Source: Rhodocyclaceae bacterium (lineage in GTDB: Bacteria > Pseudomonadota > Gammaproteobacteria > Burkholderiales > Rhodocyclaceae). Taken from it: a stretch of DNA of 33,053 nt. Where the stretch lies: positions 1 through 33,053 of the forward strand of contig JAGRFY010000095.1 of the NCBI GenBank assembly GCA_020445765.1, given 5' to 3'. The notes beneath the pieces were generated by a model. That model saw only the letters and a list, made by a program, of their open reading frames with translations. It was not told the origin of the DNA and did not search any database. Of this stretch, positions 1-8,391 are shown piece after piece. The translations under genes and the position numbers were made by a program. Each line of letters begins with the position of its first letter. Positions within the stretch are counted from its first letter, which is position 1.

Positions 1-76
1 CGATTCCGCTCGCCAGGGCGATGAAACAGGCTGCGGCGGCGATGACCTTGCGCTTGATGTCCAGATTGAACTGCAT
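1..76 (-). CDS. N-terminus of an exported or membrane protein (partial)
   Basis: An ATG at 74-76 on the minus strand opens a frame that reads MQFNLDIKRKVIAAAACFIA and continues to the window edge, so only 25 residues are visible. A GGAG sits just upstream of the start (GGAGAAGCC before ATG). The basic stretch DIKRK followed by a hydrophobic alanine-rich segment looks like a signal peptide or first membrane helix. This could be the start of a chemotaxis-type receptor or of a secreted protein; too little is present to choose. Confidence 0.5.
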   Translation of the reverse strand, partial: MQFNLDIKRKVIAAAACFIALASGI

Positions 77-227
77 GGCTTCTCCAAGTCGATCCCAGGC
101 GCGGGCCAGGCTCGGCCCTCAGGGATGGGAAGATCGGAGCGCGCAGCGGAAACTTCAGTGAATTTCAATGAATTGGTCGGATTTCCGGATGAGCGGACTA
201 CGACTATCGATATAACGTTGACCTGGG

Positions 228-1520
228 TCAATCTTCCCCGCTGCGCGGATGCTGCGCCCGTGCCAGCAGCAAGGTCCGTTCGCGGGCATTGGCGGTCATC
301 GTGGCGGCCCTTTCGAATTCGTGGCGAGCCTCGTCGATGCGCCCGAGACGCGCGAGCAGGTCGCCGCGCACGCTGGGCAGCAGGTGGTAGCCGGCGAGCA
401 GGGGGTCGTCGGTCAGCGTGTCGACGATGTCGAGTCCGGCCTGCGGGCCGAAGGCCATGGCGATGGCAACCGCCCGATTGAGGCTGATCACCGGCGACGG
501 CGAGATGCCCGCGAGGGCATCGTACAGCGCCGAGATGCGCATCCAGTCGGTGTCGCCGGGCCGGTGCGCGCGCGCGTGACAGGCGGCGATCGCGGCCTGC
601 AGCGTGTAGGGGCCGAGCGGCCCGCCGCAGCCTTCGGCCCTCGCCAGCGCATCGAGTCCGCGCCGGATCAGCAGCGGGTCCCAGCGGCCACGGTCCTGGT
701 CCAACAACAGGATTGGCGCGCCGTCGGCGGTGACGCGGGCCGGAAAGCGCGATGCGGTGAGCTCCATCAGCGCGGCGAGTCCGAAGACTTCGCCCTGATC
801 CGGCATCAGTCCGCACAACACCCGACCGAGCCGCAGTGCCTGCTCGCACAGACGGGGCCGTAGCCACTCCGCACCGGACGTCGCCGCGTGCGCCTCGTTG
901 AAGATCAGGTAGATCACCTCGAGCACCGAGGCCAGCCGCGGCGCGAGTTCGGCACGGCGTGGCACTTCGAACGGCACCCGTGCCGCTGCCAGCGCGCGCT
1001 TGGCGCGCACGATGCGCTGGGCGATCGTCGCTTCCGGCCGGAGGTAGGCACGGGCGATCTCGGCGGTGGTGAGACCGCCCATCACCTTCAAGGTCAGCGC
1101 GCAGCGGGCCTCGGGCGACAGCATCGGGTGGCACGCAGTGAACATCAGACGCAGCAGGTCGTCGCCGATGTCGTCGTCGAGGTCGTCGTCGACGCGCTCG
1201 CTAGCGTCGTCACTGCGCGCCAGGTGCTGGAAATCGAGCTCGAACCCGATCTCCGCCGCCTTGCCGCCGGCCATCTGCCTATGGCGCAGGTAGTCGAGCG
1301 CGCGGCGCCGGGCGGTGGTGGTCAGCCAGGCCACCGGCTGCTCGGGCTCGCCGTCGCGGGGCCACTGCTCGAGGGCTGCCACCAGCGCGTCGTGGGCGAA
1401 TTCCTCGGCCATCCCGACATCGCGCACGATTCGTCCGATGCGGGCGATGATGCGCGCCGCGTCGAGTCGCCACACGGCCTCGAGGCGGCGCCGGACGGCA
1501 GCGCTCTGGTCTGCCGTCAC
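228..1520 (-). CDS. ECF42-type RNA polymerase sigma factor with C-terminal TPR-like extension
   Basis: A 430-residue sigma factor of the extracytoplasmic-function class. Region 2 is at about residues 15-80 (AEEFAHDALVAALEQWP, then an arginine-rich RRRALDYLRHRQ). Region 4 is at about 130-190, with the helix-turn-helix TTAEIARAYLRPEATIAQRI. An Asp-rich linker (DDDLDDDIGDD) lies between them. The remaining ~230 residues form the helical extension typical of group ECF42, including SPVISLNRAVAIAM and a repeat-like GDLLARLGRIDEARHEFERA. ECF42 factors are encoded beside a DGPF/YCII protein, as here. The start is a GTG with a weak ribosome site. No anti-sigma gene is visible; the extension is thought to control this family's activity. 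Targets are unknown. Confidence 0.88.
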   Translation of the reverse strand: MTADQSAAVRRRLEAVWRLDAARIIARIGRIVRDVGMAEEFAHDALVAALEQWPRDGEPEQPVAWLTTTARRRALDYLRHRQMAGGKAAEIGFELDFQHLARSDDASERVDDDLDDDIGDDLLRLMFTACHPMLSPEARCALTLKVMGGLTTAEIARAYLRPEATIAQRIVRAKRALAAARVPFEVPRRAELAPRLASVLEVIYLIFNEAHAATSGAEWLRPRLCEQALRLGRVLCGLMPDQGEVFGLAALMELTASRFPARVTADGAPILLLDQDRGRWDPLLIRRGLDALARAEGCGGPLGPYTLQAAIAACHARAHRPGDTDWMRISALYDALAGISPSPVISLNRAVAIAMAFGPQAGLDIVDTLTDDPLLAGYHLLPSVRGDLLARLGRIDEARHEFERAATMTANARERTLLLARAQHPRSGED

Positions 1521-1560
1521 GATCCGCGGGTGAGTGACGAGCGGGTGCCCGTCCGGCCGA

Positions 1561-1914
1561 TCAGGCGTTGCACGGCGCGCACTCGCGGACCTCGACAGTG
1601 GCCCAGCGGGCAGCCGGGCAGCGGGCCGCGATTGCCACCGCCTCGTCCATGTCGGCGGCGTCGATCAGGAAGAATCCGCCGATCATTTCCTTGGCCTCGG
1701 CGAATGGGCCGTCGCGCAACTGGGTACGGCCATCGGCGGTCGCGACGCGCACGCCGTGCTGGTCGGGGCGCAGCGACTCGGCCGCGCGCAGCAGCCCCCG
1801 CGACTGCAGGTCGGCACCGTAGGCGACCATTTCATCGTAAGCCTGCTGGGCTTCGTCGGCATTGCGGGCGGCCCGTTGGCCGCGAGGCTCGACGATCAAC
1901 ATCACGAAGGGCAT
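1561..1914 (-). CDS. DGPF/YCII-family protein, ECF42 partner
   Basis: A 117-residue protein with the alpha+beta fold of the YCII-related family. It carries the signature DGPF at residues 68-71, followed by AEAKEMIGGFF. The start is the ATG at 1912-1914, because an AGGAG lies 7 bases before it; the frame stays open upstream, but that part is not protein-like. It is the first gene of a minus-strand pair with the sigma factor, 40 bases apart. DGPF proteins are the standard neighbours and often targets of ECF42 factors. Their biochemical role is not established. The C-terminal end has two cysteines (ECAPCNA) whose purpose I cannot tell. Confidence 0.88.
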   Translation of the reverse strand: MPFVMLIVEPRGQRAARNADEAQQAYDEMVAYGADLQSRGLLRAAESLRPDQHGVRVATADGRTQLRDGPFAEAKEMIGGFFLIDAADMDEAVAIAARCPAARWATVEVRECAPCNA

Positions 1915-2264
1915 GGCAGTTCTCCTGTTGGTGGATTCGATCCGGGCCGGGTTGCGGGCAGCGCTGCGGTGGCAGGAAGTGGCGACGACACGTCGCGTCT
2001 CACGGAGTCCGACTACCCGGTCCACGTCCATTTGTCGAGCGGCGCACTGCGAATTCGACAGCAACTGCCGTATGGCGGTCTGGTCGAGGAATATCGTATC
2101 TTTGCAGCGACGCAACGGAATTTTTGTCGGGCAGGTGCGCTCGAACGCGAGGTGAAGTCTGCTGTCGGTGGTCGATGGGCCGGTCGTGGTCCGTGTCCGG
2201 CGTCCCGTGCCGGCGCGCGACCGGTGCGTGGCGCGGCGTTTGAATTGGCAGGAGGTCGCAGTCG
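1915..2264. promoter_or_regulatory. divergent intergenic region between the DGPF/ECF42 pair and hypA
   Basis: About 350 bases separate the two divergent operons, so promoters for both should lie here. On the minus strand a TGTCGTC (1984-1990) resembles the TGTCG-type -35 of ECF-dependent promoters, but no matching -10 is clear. On the hypA side I found no convincing sigma-70 or sigma-54 pair. The CAGGAGG at 2249-2255 is hypA's ribosome site. No reading frame in this stretch looks like protein. Confidence 0.4.
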
Positions 2265-2606
2265 ATGCATGAAATGTCGCTCGCCGAGGGCATTCGCAGC
2301 ATCGTCGAATCCGCTGCGCGCGATGGCGGGTTTTCCCGAGTCACGCGGGTCGTGCTCGAAATTGGTGCGTTGTCCGCGGTCGAGAAGGACGCGTTGCGCT
2401 TCTGTTTCGACGCGGTGATGCGTGGTACGGTCGCAGGCGGTGCGGTGGTCGAAATGATCGACCTGCCGGGCGCCGGCTTGTGCGTTCAGTGTGGCCGGAA
2501 CGTGCCGATCGCCGCGCGCTACGACGCCTGCCCGGCGTGCGGCAGCTATCGCGTGCAGCCGACCGCCGGGATGGAAATGCGGGTGCGGGAACTGGAGGTC
2601 GAGTAG
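2265..2606 (+). CDS. hypA: hydrogenase nickel-incorporation protein HypA
   Basis: A 113-residue HypA, the metallochaperone that works with HypB to deliver nickel to the hydrogenase large subunit. The N-terminus MHE supplies the conserved His2 and Glu3 of the nickel site. The zinc site is formed by CVQC (about residues 74-77) and CPAC (about 90-93). Length is normal for the family. CAGGAGG ends 9 bases before the ATG, a strong ribosome site, so this is probably the first gene of the operon. hypB follows after 45 bases. Confidence 0.96.
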   Translation: MHEMSLAEGIRSIVESAARDGGFSRVTRVVLEIGALSAVEKDALRFCFDAVMRGTVAGGAVVEMIDLPGAGLCVQCGRNVPIAARYDACPACGSYRVQPTAGMEMRVRELEVE

Positions 2607-2651
2607 TCGTGAGCGGCCGGGCGTCGCCGTCAGTTCGATCAGGAGTGCAGC

Positions 2652-3536
2652 ATGTGTTCGGTGTGTGGATGTGGCGAAGTGCAGTTTCGACCGGTCGCGG
2701 ACGGCGCCAGGGCGCAATCGGCGACGGTGGGCTGGCGCCCGGCGGCAGTCACGGCGAACGCGGCGCCGGTGGCCGAATTGCCGCTCGACTTCGGTAGCGG
2801 TCCGGCGCGAGCGCACGCGCCTGGTCTCAGTCAGGGACAGATGGTGCGCATCGAGCAAGACATCCTCGGCTACAACGACCGGCTCGCGAGCGCCAATCGC
2901 GCGTGGCTGGCGGCGCGCGGCATATTCGCGCTGAATCTGGTGTCGAGTCCGGGTTCGGGCAAGACCACGCTTTTGTGCCGGACCATCCGTGCCCTCGCCG
3001 ACGAATGTCCGGTGACGGTGGTCGAAGGCGATCAGCAGACCGAATTCGATGCCGAGCGCATCCGCGCCAGCGGCGCGCGTGCGTTGCAGATCAATACCGG
3101 CAAGGGCTGCCACCTGGACGCCCAGATGGTCGGCCGCGCGCTGCCGATACTGGCGCCGGCCGACGACAGCCTGCTGCTGATCGAGAACGTCGGCAATCTG
3201 GTCTGCCCGGCGGCCTTCGACCTGGGCGAGGCCCACAAGGTGGTGATCCTGTCGGTGACCGAGGGCGAGGACAAGCCGCTCAAGTATCCAGACATGTTCG
3301 CCGCGGCCGACCTGATGCTGCTGAACAAGGTGGACCTGCTGCCACACCTGTCCTTCGACGTCGACAAGGCCGAGGCCTTCGCGCGCCGGGTCAATCCCGC
3401 GCTGCAGATCATCCGGGTCTCGGCCACCACCGGCGAGGGCTTCGAGCCATGGCTGGCGTGGGTCCGACTGGGTCTCGAACGGGCAACCGTCGGCGCAACC
3501 CGGCCCACCGGCCTCACGAGAATGGCCGGCGGCTGA
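2652..3536 (+). CDS. hypB: hydrogenase maturation GTPase HypB
   Basis: A 294-residue SIMIBI-class GTPase that drives nickel transfer to the hydrogenase precursor. The N-terminal MCSVCGCG is the high-affinity CxxCGC nickel motif. The G domain has its P-loop at about 99-105 (SPGSGKT), the metal residues Cys153-His154 (GKGCH) and Cys185 (NLVCP), and the guanine-specificity motif NKVD at 225-228. The ~80 residues between the CxxCGC motif and the G domain hold only one histidine, so this is not the histidine-rich, nickel-storing type. AGGAG precedes the ATG. hypF begins one base after the stop, which implies translational coupling. Confidence 0.96.
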   Translation: MCSVCGCGEVQFRPVADGARAQSATVGWRPAAVTANAAPVAELPLDFGSGPARAHAPGLSQGQMVRIEQDILGYNDRLASANRAWLAARGIFALNLVSSPGSGKTTLLCRTIRALADECPVTVVEGDQQTEFDAERIRASGARALQINTGKGCHLDAQMVGRALPILAPADDSLLLIENVGNLVCPAAFDLGEAHKVVILSVTEGEDKPLKYPDMFAAADLMLLNKVDLLPHLSFDVDKAEAFARRVNPALQIIRVSATTGEGFEPWLAWVRLGLERATVGATRPTGLTRMAGG

Positions 3537-3537
3537 C

Positions 3538-5895
3538 ATGGGCGATCGCCGCCGTAGCGCTACCGATCCACTGCTCGAGCGGCGTCGCATCCGGGTGCGC
3601 GGCGTCGTCCAGGGCGTCGGATTCCGTCCGTTCGTCTTCCGGCTCGCCCAGGAGATGGGTCTGTCGGGCTGGGTGCGCAACGACGGCGAAGGCGTCGAGA
3701 TCGAGGCCCAGGGCCTGCGTGGCGACCTGTCTGCGCTGATGGCACGGCTGGTCGGCGAGGCGCCGCCGCTGGCGCGGGTCGACTCGGTGATGTCGAGTCT
3801 CGATGACCCCGTGCCCGAAGATCGCGGATTTGCCATCGAGACCAGCGGCAGCGGACAGGTCAGCACCGCGATCGGCCACGATACCGCGGTGTGCAGCGAC
3901 TGTCTGGCGGAGATGTTCGACCCGGGCGATCGCCGCTGGCGCTACCCGTTCATCAACTGCACCCATTGCGGACCGCGCTACACGATCACGCGGGCATTGC
4001 CCTACGATCGCGCCCTGACCAGCATGGCCGGCTTCCAGCAATGTCCTGACTGCCAGCAGGAGTACGACACGCCGATGGACCGGCGCTTCCACGCCGAGCC
4101 CAATGCCTGTCCGGTCTGCGGGCCGTCGCTGGCGCTGCTGGAGTCGTCGGGGGTTCGGGTCGCCACCCGCGATCCGGTGGCCGACGTGCTGCTACGCATC
4201 CTGACCGGCGAAATCGTCGCGATCAAGGGGCTCGGCGGCTTTCACCTGTGCTGCGATGCGCGCAATCCGGAAGCGGTCGAGCGCCTGCGGGTCTCGAAGG
4301 GTCGCGAAGCCAAGCCGTTTGCGGTGATGGTCCTGAACGTGGCATCGGCGAGGCATTGGGCCGCGTTGACTCGACACGAGGAACATCTGCTGGCATCGGC
4401 CGAGCGGCCGATCCTGCTGGCCGACAAGCGCGATTCGGTGGACCACGAATTATGGGGTGTGGCTCCAGGGCTGGCGACGGTCGGGCTGATGCTGCCCTAC
4501 ACGCCACTGCACTATCTGCTCTTTCACGACGATGCCGGACGGCCTGCCGGACCGGCATGGCTCGATCGACCGCAGGAGCTCGCGCTGCTGATGACCTCGG
4601 CCAACCCGGGGGGCGAGCCGCTGGTGATCGACAACCGGGAGGCGGTCAAGCGCCTCGCCGGCATTGCCGACGCCTACCTGCTGCACAATCGGGACATCCT
4701 GGTGCGGGCCGATGACTCGGTGGTGATCGCCGACCGGGGTGGCGCGCCGCGACCAGAGCCGACGCCGCGATTCGTCCGTCGTGCCCGGGGCTATACACCC
4801 CGGTCGATCAAGTTGGCCCGCAAGAGCCCGGCCGTGGTTGGTTTCGGTGCCTGGCTGAAGGGCGCGGTATGCGTCGCAAGGGGCGACGAGGCCTTTCTTT
4901 CGCAACATATCGGCGACCTCGACAATGGCGCGAGCTGCCTCGCGCTCGACGAACTGGTCGAGCACCTGATGGCGATTCTGGCGGTGCGCCCGGAGGCCGT
5001 CGCCCATGATCTGCACCCCGACTTCCACTCGACCCACGCGGCCGTCGAGATCGCCCGTCGCTTCGGCATTCCGGCAATCGGCGTGCAGCATCACCATGCC
5101 CACGTGGCGGCGGTGCTGGCCGAGCACGGTCACCTCGGTCCGGCACTCGGGGTCGCGATGGACGGTGTCGGCCTCGGCAGCGACGGTGGCATCTGGGGCG
5201 GCGAGCTGCTGTTGCTGGAAGGGGCCGGATTCGAGCGACTCGGTCATCTCGCGCGGCTGGCGATGCCCGGCGGCGACCGGGCAGCGACGGAGCCATGGCG
5301 GATGGCGGCGGCGGCCCTGCACCGGCTTGGTCGCGCCGACGAGATCGCCGAACGCTTCGCCGCTTTCCCCGGCGCCGACCGGCTGCACACACTGATCGAG
5401 CGCCCGCGGTTGTCGCCACCCTGTACAAGCCTCGGGCGCTGGTTCGATGCGGCGGCCGGTTTGCTCGGTATCTGCGAAACGATGGCGTTCGAAGCCGAAG
5501 CGCCGATGCGTCTCGAGGCGGCAGCCCGCGCCTACGGTCCGGCGATGCCGGCGATCGGGCAATGGCGGATCGATGACGGCGAACTGGATCTCTCGCCGCT
5601 GCTCGGTCAACTCGCCGACGAGCGCGATCCGGCGCGCGGTGCGGCGATCTTCCATGCCAGCCTGGTGGCAGCGCTCGAAGACTGGATCGCCCGGGCGGCG
5701 CGCGACCGGGGCCTGCGCACGGTGGCGCTGGCCGGTGGCTGCATGCTCAACCGGGTGCTCGCCGACGACCTGCCGCGCCGGCTCGGCGCGCGCGGCCTCA
5801 AGGTCCTGGTGGCGCGGCAGGCGCCGCCGAACGACGGCGGCATCGCGCTCGGTCAGGCCTGGATCGCGATCCGTCGATTGACCGAGGGGCTGTGA
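3538..5895 (+). CDS. hypF: carbamoyltransferase HypF
   Basis: A 785-residue HypF, full length. It makes the cyanide ligands' precursor by transferring carbamoyl from carbamoyl phosphate, through an adenylate, to the C-terminal cysteine of HypE. Domains in order: acylphosphatase-like (about 17-105, VQGVGFRPF with catalytic Arg30); two zinc fingers (Cys119/122, 141/144, 169/172 and 191/194); a YrdC-like domain (about 205-400); and a Kae1-like carbamoyltransferase domain with QHHHAH near 516-521, MDGVGLGSDGGIWGGE and the terminal PPNDGG. It starts one base after hypB and ends one base before hypC. Confidence 0.97.
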   Translation: MGDRRRSATDPLLERRRIRVRGVVQGVGFRPFVFRLAQEMGLSGWVRNDGEGVEIEAQGLRGDLSALMARLVGEAPPLARVDSVMSSLDDPVPEDRGFAIETSGSGQVSTAIGHDTAVCSDCLAEMFDPGDRRWRYPFINCTHCGPRYTITRALPYDRALTSMAGFQQCPDCQQEYDTPMDRRFHAEPNACPVCGPSLALLESSGVRVATRDPVADVLLRILTGEIVAIKGLGGFHLCCDARNPEAVERLRVSKGREAKPFAVMVLNVASARHWAALTRHEEHLLASAERPILLADKRDSVDHELWGVAPGLATVGLMLPYTPLHYLLFHDDAGRPAGPAWLDRPQELALLMTSANPGGEPLVIDNREAVKRLAGIADAYLLHNRDILVRADDSVVIADRGGAPRPEPTPRFVRRARGYTPRSIKLARKSPAVVGFGAWLKGAVCVARGDEAFLSQHIGDLDNGASCLALDELVEHLMAILAVRPEAVAHDLHPDFHSTHAAVEIARRFGIPAIGVQHHHAHVAAVLAEHGHLGPALGVAMDGVGLGSDGGIWGGELLLLEGAGFERLGHLARLAMPGGDRAATEPWRMAAAALHRLGRADEIAERFAAFPGADRLHTLIERPRLSPPCTSLGRWFDAAAGLLGICETMAFEAEAPMRLEAAARAYGPAMPAIGQWRIDDGELDLSPLLGQLADERDPARGAAIFHASLVAALEDWIARAARDRGLRTVALAGGCMLNRVLADDLPRRLGARGLKVLVARQAPPNDGGIALGQAWIAIRRLTEGL

Positions 5896-5896
5896 G

Positions 5897-6148
5897 ATGT
5901 GCCTGGCGATCCCTGCGAGGGTCATCGAGCTGACCGGCGGGGACGGTGCGCGCGTGGATTTCGGCGGTGTCCGGCGAGAAATTTCCTTGGCACTGGTAGA
6001 CGACGTCTCGGTCGGGGACTACGTCATCGTGCATGTCGGCTATGCGCTGTCGCGACTCGATGCCGAAGAGGCCGAACGCACGCTCGCGCTGTTCGCCGAA
6101 GCCGGCATCGATGTCGTCGGCACGGGCGCCGACGGGGCAGTGCCGTGA
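5897..6148 (+). CDS. hypC: hydrogenase maturation chaperone HypC
   Basis: An 83-residue HypC with the diagnostic N-terminus MCLAIPARV. Cys2, freed after Met removal, binds iron with HypD and later contacts the hydrogenase large-subunit precursor. A beta-barrel core follows (VDFGGVRREISLALV, GDYVIVHVGYAL), then a C-terminal helix. HypC carries the Fe(CN)2CO unit from HypD to the large subunit. It sits between hypF and hypD and overlaps hypD by GTGA. The name HypC rather than HybG or HupF rests on its place in the operon. Confidence 0.96.
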   Translation: MCLAIPARVIELTGGDGARVDFGGVRREISLALVDDVSVGDYVIVHVGYALSRLDAEEAERTLALFAEAGIDVVGTGADGAVP

Positions 6149-7284
6149 AGTACGTCGACGAGTTCCGGGACGGTGCGCTGGCGCGCAAGCTGGCGGCAGC
6201 GATCCGCGCCGAGGTGGCGCCGGACCGTCGCTACGCCTTCATGGAATTCTGCGGCGGCCACACGCATGCCATCTCGCGTTATGGCGTCACCGATCTGCTG
6301 CCGCCCAACGTGCGGATGATCCATGGCCCGGGATGTCCGGTGTGCGTGCTGCCGATTGGCCGCATCGACATGGCGATCCGCCTGGGGCTGGAGTCGGGCG
6401 CCACGATCGTCAGCTACGGTGACTGCCTGCGGGTACCGGCCTCCGGCGGACTGTCGCTGTTGAAGGCGAAGGCGCGCGGCGCCGACATCCGGATGATCTA
6501 CTCGGCGGCCGACGCCCTGGCGCTGGCGCAGAAGCTGCCGTCCCGCCAGGTGGTGTTTTTCGCCATCGGCTTCGAGACCACCACGCCGCCGACCGCGCTG
6601 GTGATCCGCCAGGCGCAGGCGCTGGGCCTGGGCAACTTCAGCGTGCTGTGCAACCACGTACTGACGCCGTCGGCGATCATCAGCATCCTCGAGTCGCCGG
6701 ACGTGCGCGAACTCGGGACCGTCCCGCTCGACGGATTCATCGGGCCGGCCCACGTGTCCACGGTGATCGGGTCGCGGCCCTACGCGTTCTTCGCAGAGGA
6801 ATATCGCAAACCGGTGGTGATCGCAGGCTTCGAGCCACTCGACGTGATGCAGGCGGTGCGCATGCTGGTGCGACAGGTCAATCAGCGTCGTGCCGAGGTG
6901 GAGAACGAGTTTACCCGGGCGGTCACCGAGGACGGCAACCTGAAGGCGCAGGCCCTGGTCGCCGAGGTCTTCGAGCTTCGGCGCAGCTTCGAGTGGCGCG
7001 GGCTGGGTCACGTGCCCTACTCGGCGCTGAAGATCCGCCGCGCCTTCGCCGATTTCGATGCGGAGGTCCGCTTCGGGCTCGACTACGTGGCGGTGGCCGA
7101 CAACAAGGCCTGTGAGTGTGGCGCGATCCTGCGCGGCGTCAGAAAGCCGACCGACTGCCGGATCTTCGGCACGGTATGTACGCCCGAGAACCCGATGGGC
7201 TCGTGCATGGTGAGTTCGGAAGGGGCGTGCGCAGCCCACTACAATTTCGGTCGATTCCGAGACGTCCCGGTGGTCGCGGCCTGA
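6145..7284 (+). CDS. hypD: Fe-S scaffold protein HypD
   Basis: A 379-residue HypD, the scaffold on which the Fe(CN)2CO unit is built with HypC. The active-site cysteines are Cys36 (EFCGGHTH) and Cys64/Cys67 (GPGCPVC). The C-terminal [4Fe-4S] region holds Cys323, 325, 338, 345, 354 and 362. The start chosen is the GTG at 6145, which overlaps the hypC stop as GTGA and yields the family's usual N-terminus VKYVDEFRDG. The frame is open further upstream inside hypC, but that part is not HypD-like. Confidence 0.96.
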   Translation: MKYVDEFRDGALARKLAAAIRAEVAPDRRYAFMEFCGGHTHAISRYGVTDLLPPNVRMIHGPGCPVCVLPIGRIDMAIRLGLESGATIVSYGDCLRVPASGGLSLLKAKARGADIRMIYSAADALALAQKLPSRQVVFFAIGFETTTPPTALVIRQAQALGLGNFSVLCNHVLTPSAIISILESPDVRELGTVPLDGFIGPAHVSTVIGSRPYAFFAEEYRKPVVIAGFEPLDVMQAVRMLVRQVNQRRAEVENEFTRAVTEDGNLKAQALVAEVFELRRSFEWRGLGHVPYSALKIRRAFADFDAEVRFGLDYVAVADNKACECGAILRGVRKPTDCRIFGTVCTPENPMGSCMVSSEGACAAHYNFGRFRDVPVVAA

Positions 7285-7302
7285 CCATGGAGCAGGGGCC
7301 GG

Positions 7303-8391
7303 GTGCAGGATGACGCCGCAGGCGGCGGCGCGATGAGGGGGCAGATCAAGAAGGGCTACGTCCGCCCCCTCGACCTGAAGCGTGGTCGCGTCGATCTCGG
7401 GCATGGCGGTGGCGGCCGCGCGATGGGGCAGTTGGTCGACGAGATGTTCGCCGCCGCGTTTGCCAACGAGTATCTCGCGCAGGGCGACGACGGCGCGGTG
7501 CTGCCGGCGCCCGGCGCCGGCGAGCGGCTGGTGCTCGCGACCGACGCCCACGTCGTCTCGCCGCTGTTCTTCCCCGGCGGCGACATCGGCTGCCTGTCGG
7601 TGCACGGCACGGTCAACGACGTCGCCATGATGGGTGCGCGGCCACTCTATCTCGCGGCCGCGTTCGTGCTCGAGGAAGGCTTTCCGTTGGCCGACCTGGC
7701 GCGCATCGTGCAATCGATGGCCGCTGCCTCCCGCGATGCCGGCGTGCCGGTGGTGACCGGCGATACCAAGGTGGTCGAGCAGGGCAAGGGCGACGGCGTG
7801 TTCATCACCACGACCGGCGTCGGCGCCCTGTCGCCCGGGCGCGATATCTCGGGTCGCGGCGCGCGGCCGGGGGATGTGGTGCTGGTATCGGGCACGCTCG
7901 GGGATCACGGCACGGCGATCCTGTCGCAGCGCGAGGCGCTCGGTTTCGAGACCGAGATCGTGTCCGATACCGCCGCGCTCCACCGCCTGGTCGAGAACCT
8001 GCTGGTCGCGGTGCCGGACGTCCGCGTGTTGCGCGATCCGACCCGCGGCGGCCTGGCCACCACGCTGAACGAGATCGCGACGCAGTCCGGTGTCGGCATC
8101 ACCCTCGACGAGTCGGCGATTCCGGTCGACGCCCAGGTCGAGGCTGCCTGCGAGTTTCTCGGCCTCGATCCGCTGTACGTCGCCAACGAGGGCAAGCTGG
8201 TAGCGGTCGTGCCGGGCGAACGGGCCGCGGCCGCGCTGGCCGCACTGCAGGCCCATCCGCTTGGCCGCCGGGCCGCGGTGATCGGCGAAGTCAGCGCAGA
8301 TCCCAATCGTTTCGTCCAGATTCGCACGGCCTTCGGCGGGCGTCGCATGGTCGACTGGCTGACCGGCGAACAGCTGCCGCGGATCTGTTGA
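7303..8391 (+). CDS. hypE: hydrogenase maturation protein HypE
   Basis: A 362-residue HypE of the PurM/AIR-synthase-like ATPase fold. HypF carbamoylates its last cysteine, and HypE dehydrates the product to a thiocyanate that gives the CN- ligands. The essential C-terminal motif is present: the protein ends PRIC. Family signatures include LGHGGGGRAM, VHGTVNDVAMMGARP, VVTGDTKVV and RDPTRGGLAT. The GTG at 7303 has a GGAG 10 bases upstream. An in-frame ATG at 7333 would remove ten residues and is equally compatible with the family. The stop shares its A with the hypX ATG. Confidence 0.95.
   Translation: MQDDAAGGGAMRGQIKKGYVRPLDLKRGRVDLGHGGGGRAMGQLVDEMFAAAFANEYLAQGDDGAVLPAPGAGERLVLATDAHVVSPLFFPGGDIGCLSVHGTVNDVAMMGARPLYLAAAFVLEEGFPLADLARIVQSMAAASRDAGVPVVTGDTKVVEQGKGDGVFITTTGVGALSPGRDISGRGARPGDVVLVSGTLGDHGTAILSQREALGFETEIVSDTAALHRLVENLLVAVPDVRVLRDPTRGGLATTLNEIATQSGVGITLDESAIPVDAQVEAACEFLGLDPLYVANEGKLVAVVPGERAAAALAALQAHPLGRRAAVIGEVSADPNRFVQIRTAFGGRRMVDWLTGEQLPRIC

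Noticed and set aside
1166-1206. A GTCGTC-type microsatellite-like run.
   Set aside because: It encodes the acidic linker DDDLDDDIGDD between sigma regions 2 and 4, a normal place for acidic residues in this family.
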